Origin: Dillenia suffruticosa
Taxonomy: Eukaryota; Streptophyta; Magnoliopsida; Dilleniales; Dilleniaceae
Assembly: GCA_033439265.1 (NCBI GenBank)
Contig: JAVTVX010000035.1
Span: 11,434,001-11,498,000, forward strand
Direction: 5' to 3'
DNA: 64,000 nucleotides
Shown: one piece after another, positions 1-11,346 of the stretch
Layout of the letters: each line of letters starts with the position of its first letter
How positions within the stretch are numbered: the first letter of the stretch is position 1
Notes under the pieces: generated by a model
Databases searched by the model: none
What the model was told of the DNA's origin: nothing
Seen by the model: the letters and a program-made list of their open reading frames with translations, nothing else
Program-made: the position numbers and the translations under genes

Positions 1-1016
1 CAATCTCGAAAGAAATTGCACGATCTCTTTGTAGGGCACGATCTCTCATAGCACCTTCCAACGGCTCTTTGCAGATTTCATTGATAAAAATAGACTAATG
101 GTTAATCATTCCGTTTGGGTTAGCAAAACTTTGAACGCCAAGGTGGGGTAGGAAATAAATAATTTATAGTATGCATAAAATTATCAAACAAAGACAGAAA
201 TCTCGATCAAGAAGGGTAAGAAACAGAAGAACCTTGGACACCACGTTGACTTAAGGTGCATCGTGTCCTACATTCTCACCCACTGCTTCCACGTGAGCTT
301 GTGATCCAAGGTCATGGTGGTGGTAGTTTTTTTTTGGGGGGTTCGGTTGTTTCTTGTTGTGTGGAATGGTTTTTGTCGTCCTCTATTTTGTAGGCGGTGA
401 TCAGTAGGTGGTGAGCTGATGTTCTGATGTGATGTTCTTTTTTATTTTTGGGTTGTGTGTTTAATGGTTTCTAGTTGCATGGAACATAAGCTTGGGCTAG
501 TTGGGAGGACTCTTTATAAGATTCCTTTTTTGCTCGCGTTTTTTTTTTAAATCAACTTTTATTTTGCTCTTGTAACGATTAGGGAATTTGTTCTCTTGTA
601 ATGATTGTGCTTTGTCTTTTTTTTTTCCTCTGGTTTTTCTATAGTGAAAATTGTGGAGAGCCCTTAGCCATTTCCAATTAATTCTTTAAGTATTCCTTAC
701 AAATTTCGAAATGATTAACTTACCAATTGTTACTTCCCGTAAAAGTTAAAACTATCAAAACGAAACCACAATAGTAGACAAACCAATCAAATGGCATGTC
801 TTATAAAGTGTATTGAAACCAATTTATCAAGACCAAAGTGCTACGTGTTGCAATTAATGCCTAGCACTAACGTCGCATTTAATGCCTAGCACTAACGTCC
901 TTTGAAACACTTATCCATTTAATGCTACTTCTGAAACCCTTTCTGTAGAACGACATCAATATGTGAGGCTAGGAATGGAGCACCGCCCAACGGCCCATTA
1001 CTAGAACGTTTTTTAT
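1..1016. other. Intergenic DNA, no gene recognised
   Basis: AT-rich sequence with T-rich runs near 330 and 540. A phrase of about 20 bp (TAATGCCTAGCACTAACGTC) occurs twice in tandem near 856-900, a small local duplication. No reading frame of recognisable family and no convincing promoter were seen. Confidence 0.5.
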
Positions 1017-1690
1017 GGTAAATGACCCAAATCATGTGGCGCCCAAAGGCAACCAAATCCACAAACGATGACAAACCCTCTTGGTGTCCACCAATCACTC
1101 CTTTCTCGATAAGCCAATTGCTCAGTATCTCAACGGATTGGTCCCCAGTTCTCCTCAATGCTCAAGGTCAATTGTTCGATTTGCTAAGAAAATATTTACA
1201 TCCCTAAAAAGATGGAAAAAATCTCATGTAAATGGAGAGAAAATCTACAACCATAATAGATAAAGAAAAGAATCTCAATAACGATCTGAAGTTCCCAAAT
1301 GGGTAAAATTTCATAATTTTTGAGAACTCTATGATATGATTCCCCGAAATCTCATGACACTCTCATAAGGAAACCAGAATTCTATCACTCCGCATGCATA
1401 CGACTCTCACAGGGAAAAGATAAATAAGCTTTAGTACATCTATGGCCCAGGTAAGTTATCTTGACCTACACAGAGCATACAAAATATACAGAACACTCTC
1501 TCTTTCGGCATCAGTCTATTTCTTCCCTTTTAAAAACTACTCTCTAACTTAAATGTCAGAGCCTCCCCCGCCGAAATACACTCCAGCGGTCTTTTACAGG
1601 TCTCATCGATCCAGATCCATGGATGACTAAATCATCCCATTGGAATTACTTAAGCTATCATCTGTACAACCCAACTCAGCCCAACATTAT
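1017..1690. repeat. LTR-like direct repeat, copy 1
   Basis: This segment is repeated at about 3166-3842 with many substitutions but the same order of phrases, from the CCCAAATCATG region through GGTAAAATTTCA and TTGAGAACTCTA to a GGAGCCTCCCCC-type motif, ending near a CATCTGT motif. Both copies carry a TATA-like stretch (GATAAATAAGC here) about two thirds along. Two direct repeats about 2.15 kb apart look like decayed LTRs, but I found no TG...CA ends, primer site or target duplication, so the class is unproven. Confidence 0.55.
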
Positions 1691-1694
1691 CATC

Positions 1695-1940
1695 CAATCC
1701 TTCCAAATAGAGTCAATTATTAGGGATCTATCTTCCTGAACGGGCCAAAATCGCCTTGTCTCCCTGAACGGAGTCAATCGTTAGGGATCCATCTCTGTGA
1801 ACGGGCCAATATCACTTAGTCCTCCCAAATGGAGTCAATCGTTAGAAATTTATCTCCCTAAACGGGTCGGTATCGCTCGATCCTCCCAAACGAAGTCCAT
1901 CGTTGGGATCATATCCTCGAATGAGTAAGTGTCGCCCTAC
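1695..1940. repeat. Tandem array, four units of about 61 bp
   Basis: The phrase GGAGTCAATCGTTAGGGAT recurs in degenerate form near 1709, 1771, 1832 and 1892, a constant spacing of about 61 bp. Each unit continues with a CTGAACGGGCCAATATCG-type phrase. The array lies just downstream of LTR-like copy 1, so it is probably an internal minisatellite of that decayed element. Confidence 0.75.
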
Positions 1941-3165
1941 CTAACAAACGAACGTATTGAGGAATGATGCTCTTACTCAGTTAAGCTCTCAAATGAGTAG
2001 AACCCTCTGCTCAAGCTAATTCACTCTCTTAGTCAAAGATTGCGCGAATGATAAAGGAACAACATTGTCTCAACAAGAAAGTCAACTGGCCGTGAAGCCT
2101 CCTATCATTCAGATCCTATCGATTAAGTTATTTACTTAATGCACTACTATTCGTCATACATGCCAACGAACTACTAACTACAAGATGGTCATTCAAAAGT
2201 GAGACTGGCAAGTAAGTAACAAAAAACTTTTCTTTTATTTCAACATGATGAATACATATCAATATACATAGTCAGATACAATGCAAAAAAAATCGACAAG
2301 TTCCTAAGTCAGACCAAGTTATATAAAAAAAATACATAAGAAATTTACAATAAAAAGTTAATCGAGAACCGAAGGAAACCCCACGACTCATTAGCATTAC
2401 ACAATAGAGACAAATAGACCACAGGAACCTCCACCATATGTTAAACCACCCCCAAATGGTGGAGTTAATGAGGGTAAAAACTACAAACCTTTCTTAACAG
2501 AAGTCAAGAAGGACTTCGAGAAGCTAAGAATTAAATAAAAAGAGACGGAGATGATGTATCGGGTTTCAAACCCTAGACGCCACCATCTCCCAACTTCTCT
2601 CATCGTTAGACCAAATGGAACACAGAAAGTGTCTAGGCCAACGTTTACTACACCAAATGGCCTGACGATGGTTCTGATCTTGGGATGAGAGATTACCTAG
2701 TGGGCGAATATCTCTCCCTTCATTAGGTCAAGAACTCTAATGAGCGCCCTGGACAAGGTCTCGCATCAACAACCCCATCTTTGATGGAACCTCACATCAG
2801 CAGAGTTTCTTACACTATAGGGTTTTGTGGCCCAAAATCCATAATCGAGATATCTCCTAGAAATGCAGACTCTCCAGCAATAGAAACTCACATAATCGTT
2901 AAGTATACAAACTCTCTTGCTGGGACAATACGGGATCATAATACCCTTATTTATAACTGTAGAGACGTGAGCTTCACAATCTGGGGTAGGCGAAATGATC
3001 CAATGAGAAACGTGTGTAATGAATGGAGAGTCTTAACCTTTTCAAGTCCCCACGAGACATTTATTCTAGGATCATTTATTCAGAATCGCGACCTTCCATG
3101 TATCAACCCTTAGCATACTCCTTACGTCTCTCTTATGATATGTAAGGGGTAGGGGCAAAGGATAG
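1941..3165. other. Region between LTR-like repeats, no recognisable protein
   Basis: A 110-codon open frame on the plus strand at 2781-3113 has no family features I recognise. No zinc knuckle, protease, reverse transcriptase or integrase motif was seen on either strand. Probably the eroded interior of the element bounded by the flanking LTR-like copies. Confidence 0.4.
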
Positions 3166-3842
3166 TACATGGCCCAAATCATGCGAGGCCCAAAGGCAAC
3201 CAAACCCACGGATGACGACAAACCCATTTGATGTCCACCGACCACTCCTCTCTCAATAGGCCAATTGCTTGGTACCTCAACCAGTCAGTCCCCAGCTCTT
3301 CTTGATACTCAGTGTCAATTGTTCGATTTGCTAAGGAAATATTTACTTCTTTAAAAAGATGGGAAAAATCTTACATAAATTTTAAAAAAAAAAAAAAATC
3401 TACAACTGTAACTGATAAGGTAAAGAATCTCCATGATAATCTAGACTTTCAAAATGGGTAAAATTTCACAATTTTTGAGAACTCTACGATATGATTCCAT
3501 GAAATCTCAGGACACTCATACGAAAATGAGGGTTCTATCACCTGCCATGGATATGACACTCATAGGAAAAAGATATATAAGCTTTTCTACATCCACAGCC
3601 TAGGTAAATCCTCTTGATCTACACAGAGCACCCAAAGCATATAGAATAGTCTCTCTTTTGGTGTCTGTCTATTTTTTCCTTTTCCAAAACTGCTTTCTAA
3701 CTTGAGTGTCGGAGCCTCCCCCTACCAGAGTACCCTCTGGCAATTTTTGTAAGTCTCATTGATCAAGATCGATAAACAACTAAATTATCCCATTCGAGTT
3801 GGCAAAGTCATCGTCTGTGGAGTTTAACCCACCTCCAATAGT
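3166..3842. repeat. LTR-like direct repeat, copy 2
   Basis: Diverged second copy of 1017-1690, with the same phrase order and a TATA-like GATATATAAGC near 3571. It ends near a CGTCTGT motif followed by ACCCACCTCC, which also appears in a third shorter relative at about 4014-4345. The poly-A run near 3387 is private to this copy. Divergence suggests an old element. Confidence 0.55.
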
Positions 3843-4013
3843 TTCAAATCTTTGTGCTCAATGTTCGCTCAAACTGTAGCAATATACATGTTTGCTTAAC
3901 TCGCAAAAGTAACACTTCATAATTAAAATAGAGATATTAACGAAAATGGAGGTGATTTTTTAATAGTCTAAAGTTTCCTGGCTAATAAAATTTTAAATCT
4001 CGTAGGAATCTTT

Positions 4014-4349
4014 TAGACACCATGATCCCAGGACACTTCCATAAAAGCACTAGGCTTTCAACGCCCCATATACATGGTTCATATAGACAACCTATCACAA
4101 GGTCATCAGCCAAGTACACTTTTTAAACTCATACATAGCACACAAAGGCATTATGAAGCTCTATTGGTCTATTTATTTTCTCAAAAATCCCTCTCTGCTT
4201 TAAACCTTGGAATCTCTCCCTTGGGAGCAACCTCCAGCGGTTCTTTGAAAGCTCTATCAATCAAGACTTTCTTACAACCATTCATTACATTCCAATCAGC
4301 AGAGTCATCATCTGTCGAGCAAGACCCACCTCCAACTTCAAGGCTTTAA
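4014..4349. repeat. Third, shorter relative of the LTR-like repeat
   Basis: Shares with copies 1 and 2 the downstream order: an ACA(C/A)AG..GCA phrase, a TCTATTTATT..TCT stretch, a CTCC-rich motif followed by CCAGCGG, and an end at TCATCATCTGT..ACCCACCTCC. It is more diverged than the other two. The 91-codon open frame across it at 4074-4349 is treated as chance. Confidence 0.4.
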
Positions 4350-6949
4350 GGAAGAATTCTCTTCCTTGAGACTGCATGTCCCAGACTCAAAATCCAGTAC
4401 CTTAGAATCCTTGATAACCAACAAAGGATTCAATGGAATTTCTCAACTACTTGTTACTTTCTTGGTAGCATTAATGGATAGTGCCAATTTACTTAATTTT
4501 CCCTTTATAGAACAAGGTAACAATCGGGACTGTTAGATACATTCTCGATCCTCTTGGTTCCTCTAATGAGTACTCTCTTCTTTTTTTTTTTATGTGTTGA
4601 GGTATAATACATAGGGAGGTTTAGGGTTCTTACAAAGATAATGTCACGCCCCGAACCGGGATGGTGAACAGCCGCCCGTTGTCCCTGGATACCAACTGTA
4701 TTTTCACAGAAAATCGGACAGAACCTCCCCATAAATCGGAGGTTTCCCATGTATAATTTCACCTATATATCACATTCATCCTGTAAAATAAACAAATGGC
4801 CATCCCGACCTCTCCAAAATCAACAAATACCACAGCCAACATCCAAAGCAACGTAAGGTTATAAAGTTTCTAGCAGTCCTTACAACAGACCTCTACTGTC
4901 ATGCCCAACTAGAGCATGAGCAGCCGCCACACCGAGCGAACCTAAATTCTATGCATATATAAAATAAATTCCCAAGTTATTTTTAAATATTCAAAAATGC
5001 CTCAATGCAATGAAATAAATCAATACGAGGGTTTCACGAATAAATATCCATAATTTATACAGTCATCCCAAAAAAATTATATAAATACATTGGTCAAACT
5101 AAAATTTTCAATACATAACGATATCACCAATCATCGTAGCAGAAGAGATGAAAATATCCATACCCAAGCCCAGTGATATCACGTTTGCGTCACAATTATA
5201 CAAACCCAACAATATCTTCTCGGTCCAACACTAAACCTATGGGAAAGAAAGCGAAGGGTGAGTATCTATGGAAGGATACTCAGTAAGTGAGGGGATTGAC
5301 ATCATACTATCAATATCGAGGATGAACTTGGAGTGTCAAAGCATGAAACACAATATCAAGTGTGGGAAAAATAGCGTGCTGTTTCAACAAATCAGATATC
5401 ATCAGGCACACATTTGAAAATAACATATGCATCCAATGTGAAAATCAATTCATAAAGAGCCGGCCAATCAAACAACCCCGGCAATGGTCTACCTCGACCA
5501 AGGACGGCGCATTGGGGGTTTTTTCAAATGCAAGTATTAAATAATGGCTCTCTACCCCAATATTGGCCACAATCTACTCCAACTAGCCTGTAAATATTAA
5601 TAATATACATATAACTAGTCGGCCGTGTATGGTGCCCCCACCTGGTGCTAGACGGAGCCGTACTCAACATCCTCTCCGATGAGGGTCAACCTGGGACACC
5701 CATACACATGACGATCTGGCGGATACCTCTGACCGAAACGTATCCGGACACAAGGGGTGCCTCTACCAGATGTCTTTCGTAGATACGAATGCTATATGAA
5801 GCATATCACAATATCATATCGACCGGGCACGTTGCCCCATGCATCCCATCACCATGTCGGCCGAGCATATAGCCCCATGCATCATATCATAACGTCGGTC
5901 GGGCATACAGCCCAAATATATCAGTAAATCCATTTAAAACCATGTGCCAATGCAGTGGAAGCATTAAAACATGTCAATATGTCGAAAATGTGGCACAATA
6001 TTCAGTTATCAAAACTCATGGATGCATATCAATAAATTCAGAAATTAAGACACTCCAAAGGTCACAAAACATTTCATAAAATATTCAAAAATTCTAACAA
6101 TAATACATTTTGCAGAAACATGTCATTTAAAAAGTATTTTTGAAATATGGTTTTCAATCAATAGCGAATGTCAAAGTCTCACTCACAGTTCAAGGAGGGT
6201 GATCACTCCCTATTTTCAAAACGAATCAGATTTGACTGCTCGAGTTTTCAAAAAAAAGATCAACCTAATCAGATCATCAAAATTTAATATCAATTTCTCA
6301 AACATCTTTAGGGTTTACCCATTTTCATAATACTGATATCGTACTTAGATTGCCTATATGCAAAATAACTTATAATGAAAACGATTTCAACAATCCCTAA
6401 GCTCTGATCACTATTTTTTAAGCTACCCTTCTTCATACATACCATTTTGCTAATTAACTACTCAAAACAACCTAAGAAAGACATGAAATGTACAATATCT
6501 TCCACTTTACGGCTCATTTCATTCCAAACCTATAATCCAGATAGTTTCATACATATTTCAAAGTTTAACTCTAAGGGAAACTATTCGAATTAACTCGACA
6601 TGATTTTATGATTCTATAACATGCTTCTTTCGTATCAGACCATCTAGTTTCTATAACATTCTATACTTAACCTTCAAAATCACATATAATCATTTCAGAA
6701 ATTGTATTCTATTCGCATTCTACTTACACTCTAAACTTATACAAAACCTTTCATCTTAGATTCATTCAATGTATCAATTAAAGCCGAAATCTCCTCACCT
6801 AGGGTTTTCTCGAAGCGCCTAGTTTCGTCCGAATGTCTTTTCGGTCACTCTAAAGTCTGTAGTGTTTCCTATCAAAACAAAATTTATTTGTTAGATCTAA
6901 ACACTTAGATCAGAATCAAAACTCTCAATTAGTTACCTGCGTGGAGGTT

Positions 6950-7335
6950 AGTGGGCTGTCACGGGCTCATGGGCCATCGTGGGCTCGTGGGCAACAGTGG
7001 GTCAGCGGGCCAGTGGGCTTCGGCTAGCGGGCTCGCTGGTCTGTAGGCCAGTAGGCTAGCGGGCCGGCGGGCCTGCGGGCTGATGGGCCTACGGGCTGGC
7101 GAGCCTGCGGCTGATGGACCTGTGGCTGACGGGCCTGCTGGCTAACAGGCTAGCGGGCGAACGGGCTGGCAGGCCTGCGGGCCGGCAGTGGCTCGTGGGT
7201 TACAGTGGCTTGTGGGCCGCAAGCACTCGCGGGCTGGAGCGTGCTAGTGCATAGGCACGCTCCCGTGCGCTCGTACGCTGGCACGCTGTGGCGAGCTCAA
7301 GCTGTGGCGCGCTCGCTCGATCACGCGCTCGCGCT
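6950..7335. repeat. GC-rich short tandem repeats inside the LTR
   Basis: Degenerate repeats of about 8-12 bp around GCGGGC, GGCCTGCGGGC and GTGGGCT, strikingly GC-rich in an AT-rich setting. The matching block in the other LTR (about 13000-13440) differs in copy number: it has a run of CGGGCTCA and GGCCGTCGCG units absent here. Replication slippage within the LTR is the simplest explanation. Confidence 0.75.
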
Positions 7336-7729
7336 TGCGCTTGTACTGTAGCGTGAAGGCAGGAGGACTCGCTGTGGCTCGCTCGCATGCAAAGGCACCG
7401 GGTTGCGATCGCGGAGGCTCACTGGAGGAGGAAGGAGCAGCGGCAGTCGCGAGCGGTGGCGTGCGGTGCGATCGATCGTGGCTCGTGGAGGTGTACGGCG
7501 GAAGGGACAGAGATCATGGGAGATCATGAGAGAGAGACTGTGAGAGAGAAACCGAGAGGCAAAGAAGAATAAGAAGAAGAAGAAGAAAAAGAAGAAGAAG
7601 GTGGTGGCGATGGCGGCGGAACATGCGACGAAGGAGAAGCGGCGTCGCGGTGGGAGAAGAAACGAAGGGTCGGGGAGAGAGAGAGAGAGAGAGAGATTAG
7701 GGTTGAAACCCTAATCCCCAAATTTGGGG

Positions 7730-7761
7730 ACGCAGCGTTTTGCCTCAAAACGCTGCGTCTC
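7730..7761. repeat. LTR palindrome (14-bp arms)
   Basis: GACGCAGCGTTTTG is followed within three bases by CAAAACGCTGCGTC, a perfect inverted repeat. The other gypsy LTR at about 13893-13923 has the same structure with two substitutions in one arm. LTRs at 17970 and 21090 hold a related version. The position just inside the LTR start (minus-strand sense) and the persistence across related LTRs suggest a functional or replication-linked hairpin. Confidence 0.7.
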
Positions 7762-7812
7762 CATTTTTCTTTTTCTTTTTTTTTTTTTTTTTATCTTTTT
7801 CTTGGTGTTACA

Positions 7813-8106
7813 TTTTCTAACCCCCTAAAAACAAGTTTCGTTCTCGAAACTAAAAGGAAGCAATACATTGAACAAGTGGGGGTACTGTCTCTTAATAGTC
7901 TCTTCGGGCTCTCAGGTCTCTTCCTTGACCTGGTCACTCCTCCACAAAACTCTGACCAATGAAATTTCTTTGCTTCGCAGCTTTCTAACCTGTCGATCTA
8001 GAATAGCTACTTGCTGAGCTGGAAAACTAAGGTCCTCTCTGACTGGCCGACCGTCGCCAGTTGTTGTTTGAGCTCCTGAAATCTCGTCTAACAACGATCG
8101 TCCCAA
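7813..8106 (-). pseudogene. Pol C-terminus (integrase tail/chromodomain-like), broken
   Basis: Minus-strand translation gives a REDLSFPAQQVAILDRQ stretch, then LRSKEI..VRVLWRS and E-E-T, then a TGA where tryptophan is expected (W-E-P-E in relatives), then in the same frame a YPHLF ending. This is the typical end of Tekay/Del pol polyproteins after the integrase core. Just beyond it are TTTCGAGAACGAAA and a GGGGGTTAGAAAA purine tract before the LTR. Joining directly to the reverse transcriptase region near 8100-8110 marks a large internal deletion. Confidence 0.75.
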
Positions 8107-9430
8107 AAGAATTTGACGTCATTCCGCGTGTAAGTGGAGCAGTGATCCGGGAGGATCCTTCTACGAACCGCCAGTAATACCCCGTAAGACCAAGGAAACT
8201 CCACACCTTGGTCACCTTCTATGGGTCAACACAACCCTTCGCAGAAACAATATGGCCCAAAAATCTAATCTGTTTAAGCAAAAATTCATACTTGGTGAAT
8301 TTTGCATACAACTGCCGCTCGCGGAAAATCTGCAAGACCACCCTAAGGTGCTGTGCATGCTCCTTATTGCTCTTTGAATATACAAGGATATCGTCGATGA
8401 ACACAATGACGAACCGACCCAAATAATCATGGAAAACCCAATTCATCAGATCCATAAAGGCTGTTGGTACATTGGTCAGCCCAAACGGTATGACCACGAA
8501 CTCGTAATGTCCATATCGGGTGCGGAATGCGGTCTTGGGCACATCCTCAGCCCTGATCCGCAACTAATGATATCCAGATCAAAGATCAATCTTTGAGAAA
8601 AACACACGCACCATGGAACTGCTCAAATAAATCATCAATATGCGGCAAAGGGTACCGATTCTTGATGGAAACCTTGTTTAGCTGCCTATAGTTTACACAC
8701 AATCTTAGAATGCCGTCCTTCTTCACGAATAACACCAGAGCACCCTAAGACAAAGTGCTTGGACGGATTAAAACCCTTGTCCAGCAATTCCCGCAACTGG
8801 ACCTTGAGCTCTCTAAGCTCAGCTGGCACCATTCTGTATTGCGGAATAGATATGGGAGTAGTCCCTGAAGCTAAATCAATCTCGAAATTAAACTCCCGAA
8901 CTGGTGGTAGTCCAGGTAACTCCTCGGGAAATACATCTGGAAACTCCTGCACTACTGGGACCTCTTCTTGCCTTGGCCCCTCCACAGCAGTGTCAATGAC
9001 ATGAGCCAGATATGCCGTGCACCCTCGCCGTATCAATCTCCTGGCTTTTATCACTGACATAACACAGCGAGATAACACTCGTCCCTCGCCTAGGAACCTC
9101 AACAATGGCTCCTCGGGTCTCTGAAACTCTACTTCTTTGGTGAAGCAGTCTACTGAGGCTCTATGCATGCTTAGCCAATCCATCCCTAGGATGGCATCGA
9201 AATTCGTTATTTCAATTGGAATCAAATCTGCCTCAAGTATCGCATCTCTGACCATGACCTTACTCCCTCTGTAGACAGAATCTCTAAGTATCTACTCAAC
9301 GAGATGAGTGATGACCAATATCTCCTCATCAAGTGACGACAAAGGCTTACCCAACCTGTGGGCAAAAGACACTTCTCATATACAAATAGTTCGACTCGAT
9401 GTCAAATAAGACACGAGCGTCGACTTCCCA
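8100..9430 (-). pseudogene. Gypsy protease-reverse transcriptase remnant
   Basis: Read from 9430 downward on the minus strand. The protease opens with an ARVLF-D motif, but the catalytic D-T/S-G triplet reads D-I-E. It continues to FDAILGMDWLSMHRASVDC, the classic gypsy protease end. Reverse transcriptase starts with FPDVFPEELPGLPPVREF, is interrupted by frameshifts near 8690-8750, and resumes with [20 protein letters not shown], the active-site block [10 protein letters not shown] (a Y-to-F variant of YxDD) and [10 protein letters not shown]. It ends with a SFLGLTGYYWRFVEG segment at about 8150-8210. Several stops and frameshifts make it non-functional. Confidence 0.85.
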
Positions 9431-9434
9431 TATT

Positions 9435-9600
9435 TTCATAACTCTTAATGTAAGGAAATAAAAGATCAGTTGATAAATATAGAAGAAAATATATGCTCAC
9501 ATAGATATATATATCAAAATGTATGTACAAACCAACATAGTTAAGCATCTACGGCTTTAACTAGTGATGGTTCTCAAAAGAAAGTACATGGACATCTCTA
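9435..9600. other. AT-rich interruption between gag and protease
   Basis: Gag translation on the minus strand fades near 9600 after an ARVYAMTQDDAEVSPDE stretch, and the protease picks up near 9430. In related elements these two are nearly contiguous. The intervening bases, including ATATATATAT near 9508-9514, are much more AT-rich than the pol sequence on either side. It is probably a small insertion or badly eroded stretch; no terminal repeats were found. Confidence 0.4.
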
Positions 9601-11015
9601 AACATGGGGATCAGTGGGAGGAACACCAAAAATCTCGTCAGGACTCACCTCAGCATCATCCTGCGTCATCGCATATACACGGGCCTGTGTCCTCTACTGC
9701 TGTCATGATGGTCCTGGCACCATGTTGCTCCTGGCTACCGTCCGTGGATCAGTGTGACTCAAGTGCGCAGGTGCTCCCTGTTGTCCTCCTTGGGGAACAC
9801 TCGAGTGTCCAGTAGCTATGTGACCTCCAAATCCTAACTCAGGGCAGGCGCTCCTGATGTGCCCTTGCTTCCCACACTGGAAGCATGTAACAAGCACCGT
9901 ACACTCTCCAAAAGGGTGGTGTCTATCACATCAACGGCAAAAAGGGTGCCGCTGATCTGAAGTCTGAGTAGTGGCGCTAGAGGCCGGTGCTCTAAATCCC
10001 TGAGATCGTGATCCCCGTCCAGGGTGTGCTCGTCTCGGCTGAGAAGAGCCTTCCTGATATCCTGAACTCCTGCCCTTCTTCGAGCCCTGGCTCAAAGAAG
10101 CCCCAGATCTCTTCTTCCTTAACTCTCTATTCTTCCGCTGTCTGCCCTCAGCACGGACGATCTCCTCCGCCCTAAGTGCTGAGTCCACAATCTCCGCAAA
10201 GGAGAAACTAGGGGTCACTGTCATGTATCTCCTGATATTCAAGTTGAGGCCATCCTCAAATTTGAACCATAACTGATTCGGTGTAGCCAAGTCTGGAACG
10301 AAAGTGCAAGTCCTGGCTCCCTGCCGCAAGTGCAGAAACTCTGCCCTCTTGCGGTCCTACTGGAATTCAAAGAAGTACCTGCGATCGAACTCCCACAGGA
10401 AGTCCTCCCATCACAGCGACTCGGTAGCACCGTCACAAATCGCCTCCCACCAAGTGAGGGCGTCACCATCTAAAAGTCTCTCTGCTATCCGAAGCCGGTA
10501 GTCCTTGCTCAACCTTAGATCAGTCAAAATTCTGCGGGTGCGGTTGATCCAGTGCTTCGCTGCTGTGGGATCACCCGTTCCCGTGAACTCCGTGCAGCCT
10601 AACTGTCTCGCCTCCTTCACCAACTGGGTGAGCTCGTGAATACGCCTCAAGGTGGAGGAGGTAGTGTCACTAGGTCCCAACACAGTAGAAGGACCAGCAA
10701 TTGGTGGCTGATCTGGTACAACAGAAGGTGGTACGACCGTAGGAGTCGGCACTACCGTCGATGGTGGTGGGGGTGGCATCTGAATCCCGTGGGAGGTGTA
10801 CCACTCATACACCTGCCTAAATGCCTCAAGGGACGGGGTGGAACCTAGGCTAGAGCAGCCGACTGAGTAGGCACTATAGGGGGCGCCCGCGAAGAGGAAG
10901 CAGCCTCAGGCACTCCAAGGGTCTCAAGCTCCCTCGGAGGGTCAGGCACGTGAGGGGTCAAGGGTAGCACAGGTCTAGCTCCGCGTCCTACTCGTCTGCC
11001 GCGTCTAGGCAGCAT
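9601..11015 (-). pseudogene. Gypsy gag remnant with zinc knuckle
   Basis: Minus strand from an ATG near 11015 (MLPRRGRRVGRGARP). The frame breaks at 10845-10850 and resumes as VYEWYTSHGI, a proline/valine-rich linker, then the capsid-like segment CTEFTGTGDPTAAKHWI through ALTWWEAI, typical of plant gypsy gag. Frameshifts near 10330-10470 are followed by a basic serine/glycine-rich region and the nucleocapsid zinc knuckle CFQCGKQGHIRSACP (C-X2-C-X4-H-X4-C) near 9840-9890. At least three frameshifts are present. Confidence 0.85.
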
Positions 11016-11327
11016 AACTCTGTAAAGAGAAATTATCATTAGATATAATGTTATAGTTTGCCGAGAGTTAAGAATCAGGGTTAGTTACATAGCAACTAAC
11101 CTCCTAAAATAAATGAAGTCTTGGGTCTAAGAATTTAATAAAAAATGGCATACTAGGTTAGATACGAATCGTATCTAACCCCCTAAATGAATAACTCATA
11201 TGCCGAAAACCATGTATAGGACTTTAAATGACTGTCTGAAACTCTCAAATGCATTGAGGACTTTTAAAACCAAGTTACTTGGGAATGTTTTCAAATCATT
11301 TTTATAAAACATAGCTTTAAACCAAGA

Positions 11328-11339
11328 GCTCTGATATCA
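11328..11339 (-). promoter_or_regulatory. Primer-binding site (initiator tRNA-Met type)
   Basis: On the minus strand this reads TGATATCAGAGC, matching 11 of 12 bases of TGGTATCAGAGC, the usual plant LTR-retrotransposon site complementary to the 3' end of initiator tRNA-Met. It lies seven bases from the 5' LTR boundary at 11347, which fixes the minus-strand orientation of the element. Confidence 0.85.
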
Positions 11340-11346
11340 ACCGAAC

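Larger units (their letters stand above)
4642..7812 (-). repeat. 3' LTR of the gypsy element
   Basis: Direct repeat of 11347-13961, 3171 bp including terminal TG and CA. It keeps a segment of about 670 bp (roughly 6110-6775) that the other LTR lacks. Internal parts in plus-strand order: AT-rich phrases shared with the other LTR, a GC-rich array of GCGGGC-type short repeats (about 6950-7330), a purine-rich block with AAG and GA microsatellites (7566-7697), and a near-perfect palindrome at 7730-7761. A 60-codon frame conserved in both LTRs (5362-5544 here) is a by-product of LTR duplication. Confidence 0.85.

Noticed and set aside
5362..5544. 60-codon frame found nearly identical at 12066-12248
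   Set aside because: Conservation comes from LTR duplication; no start context, domain or sign of coding constraint.
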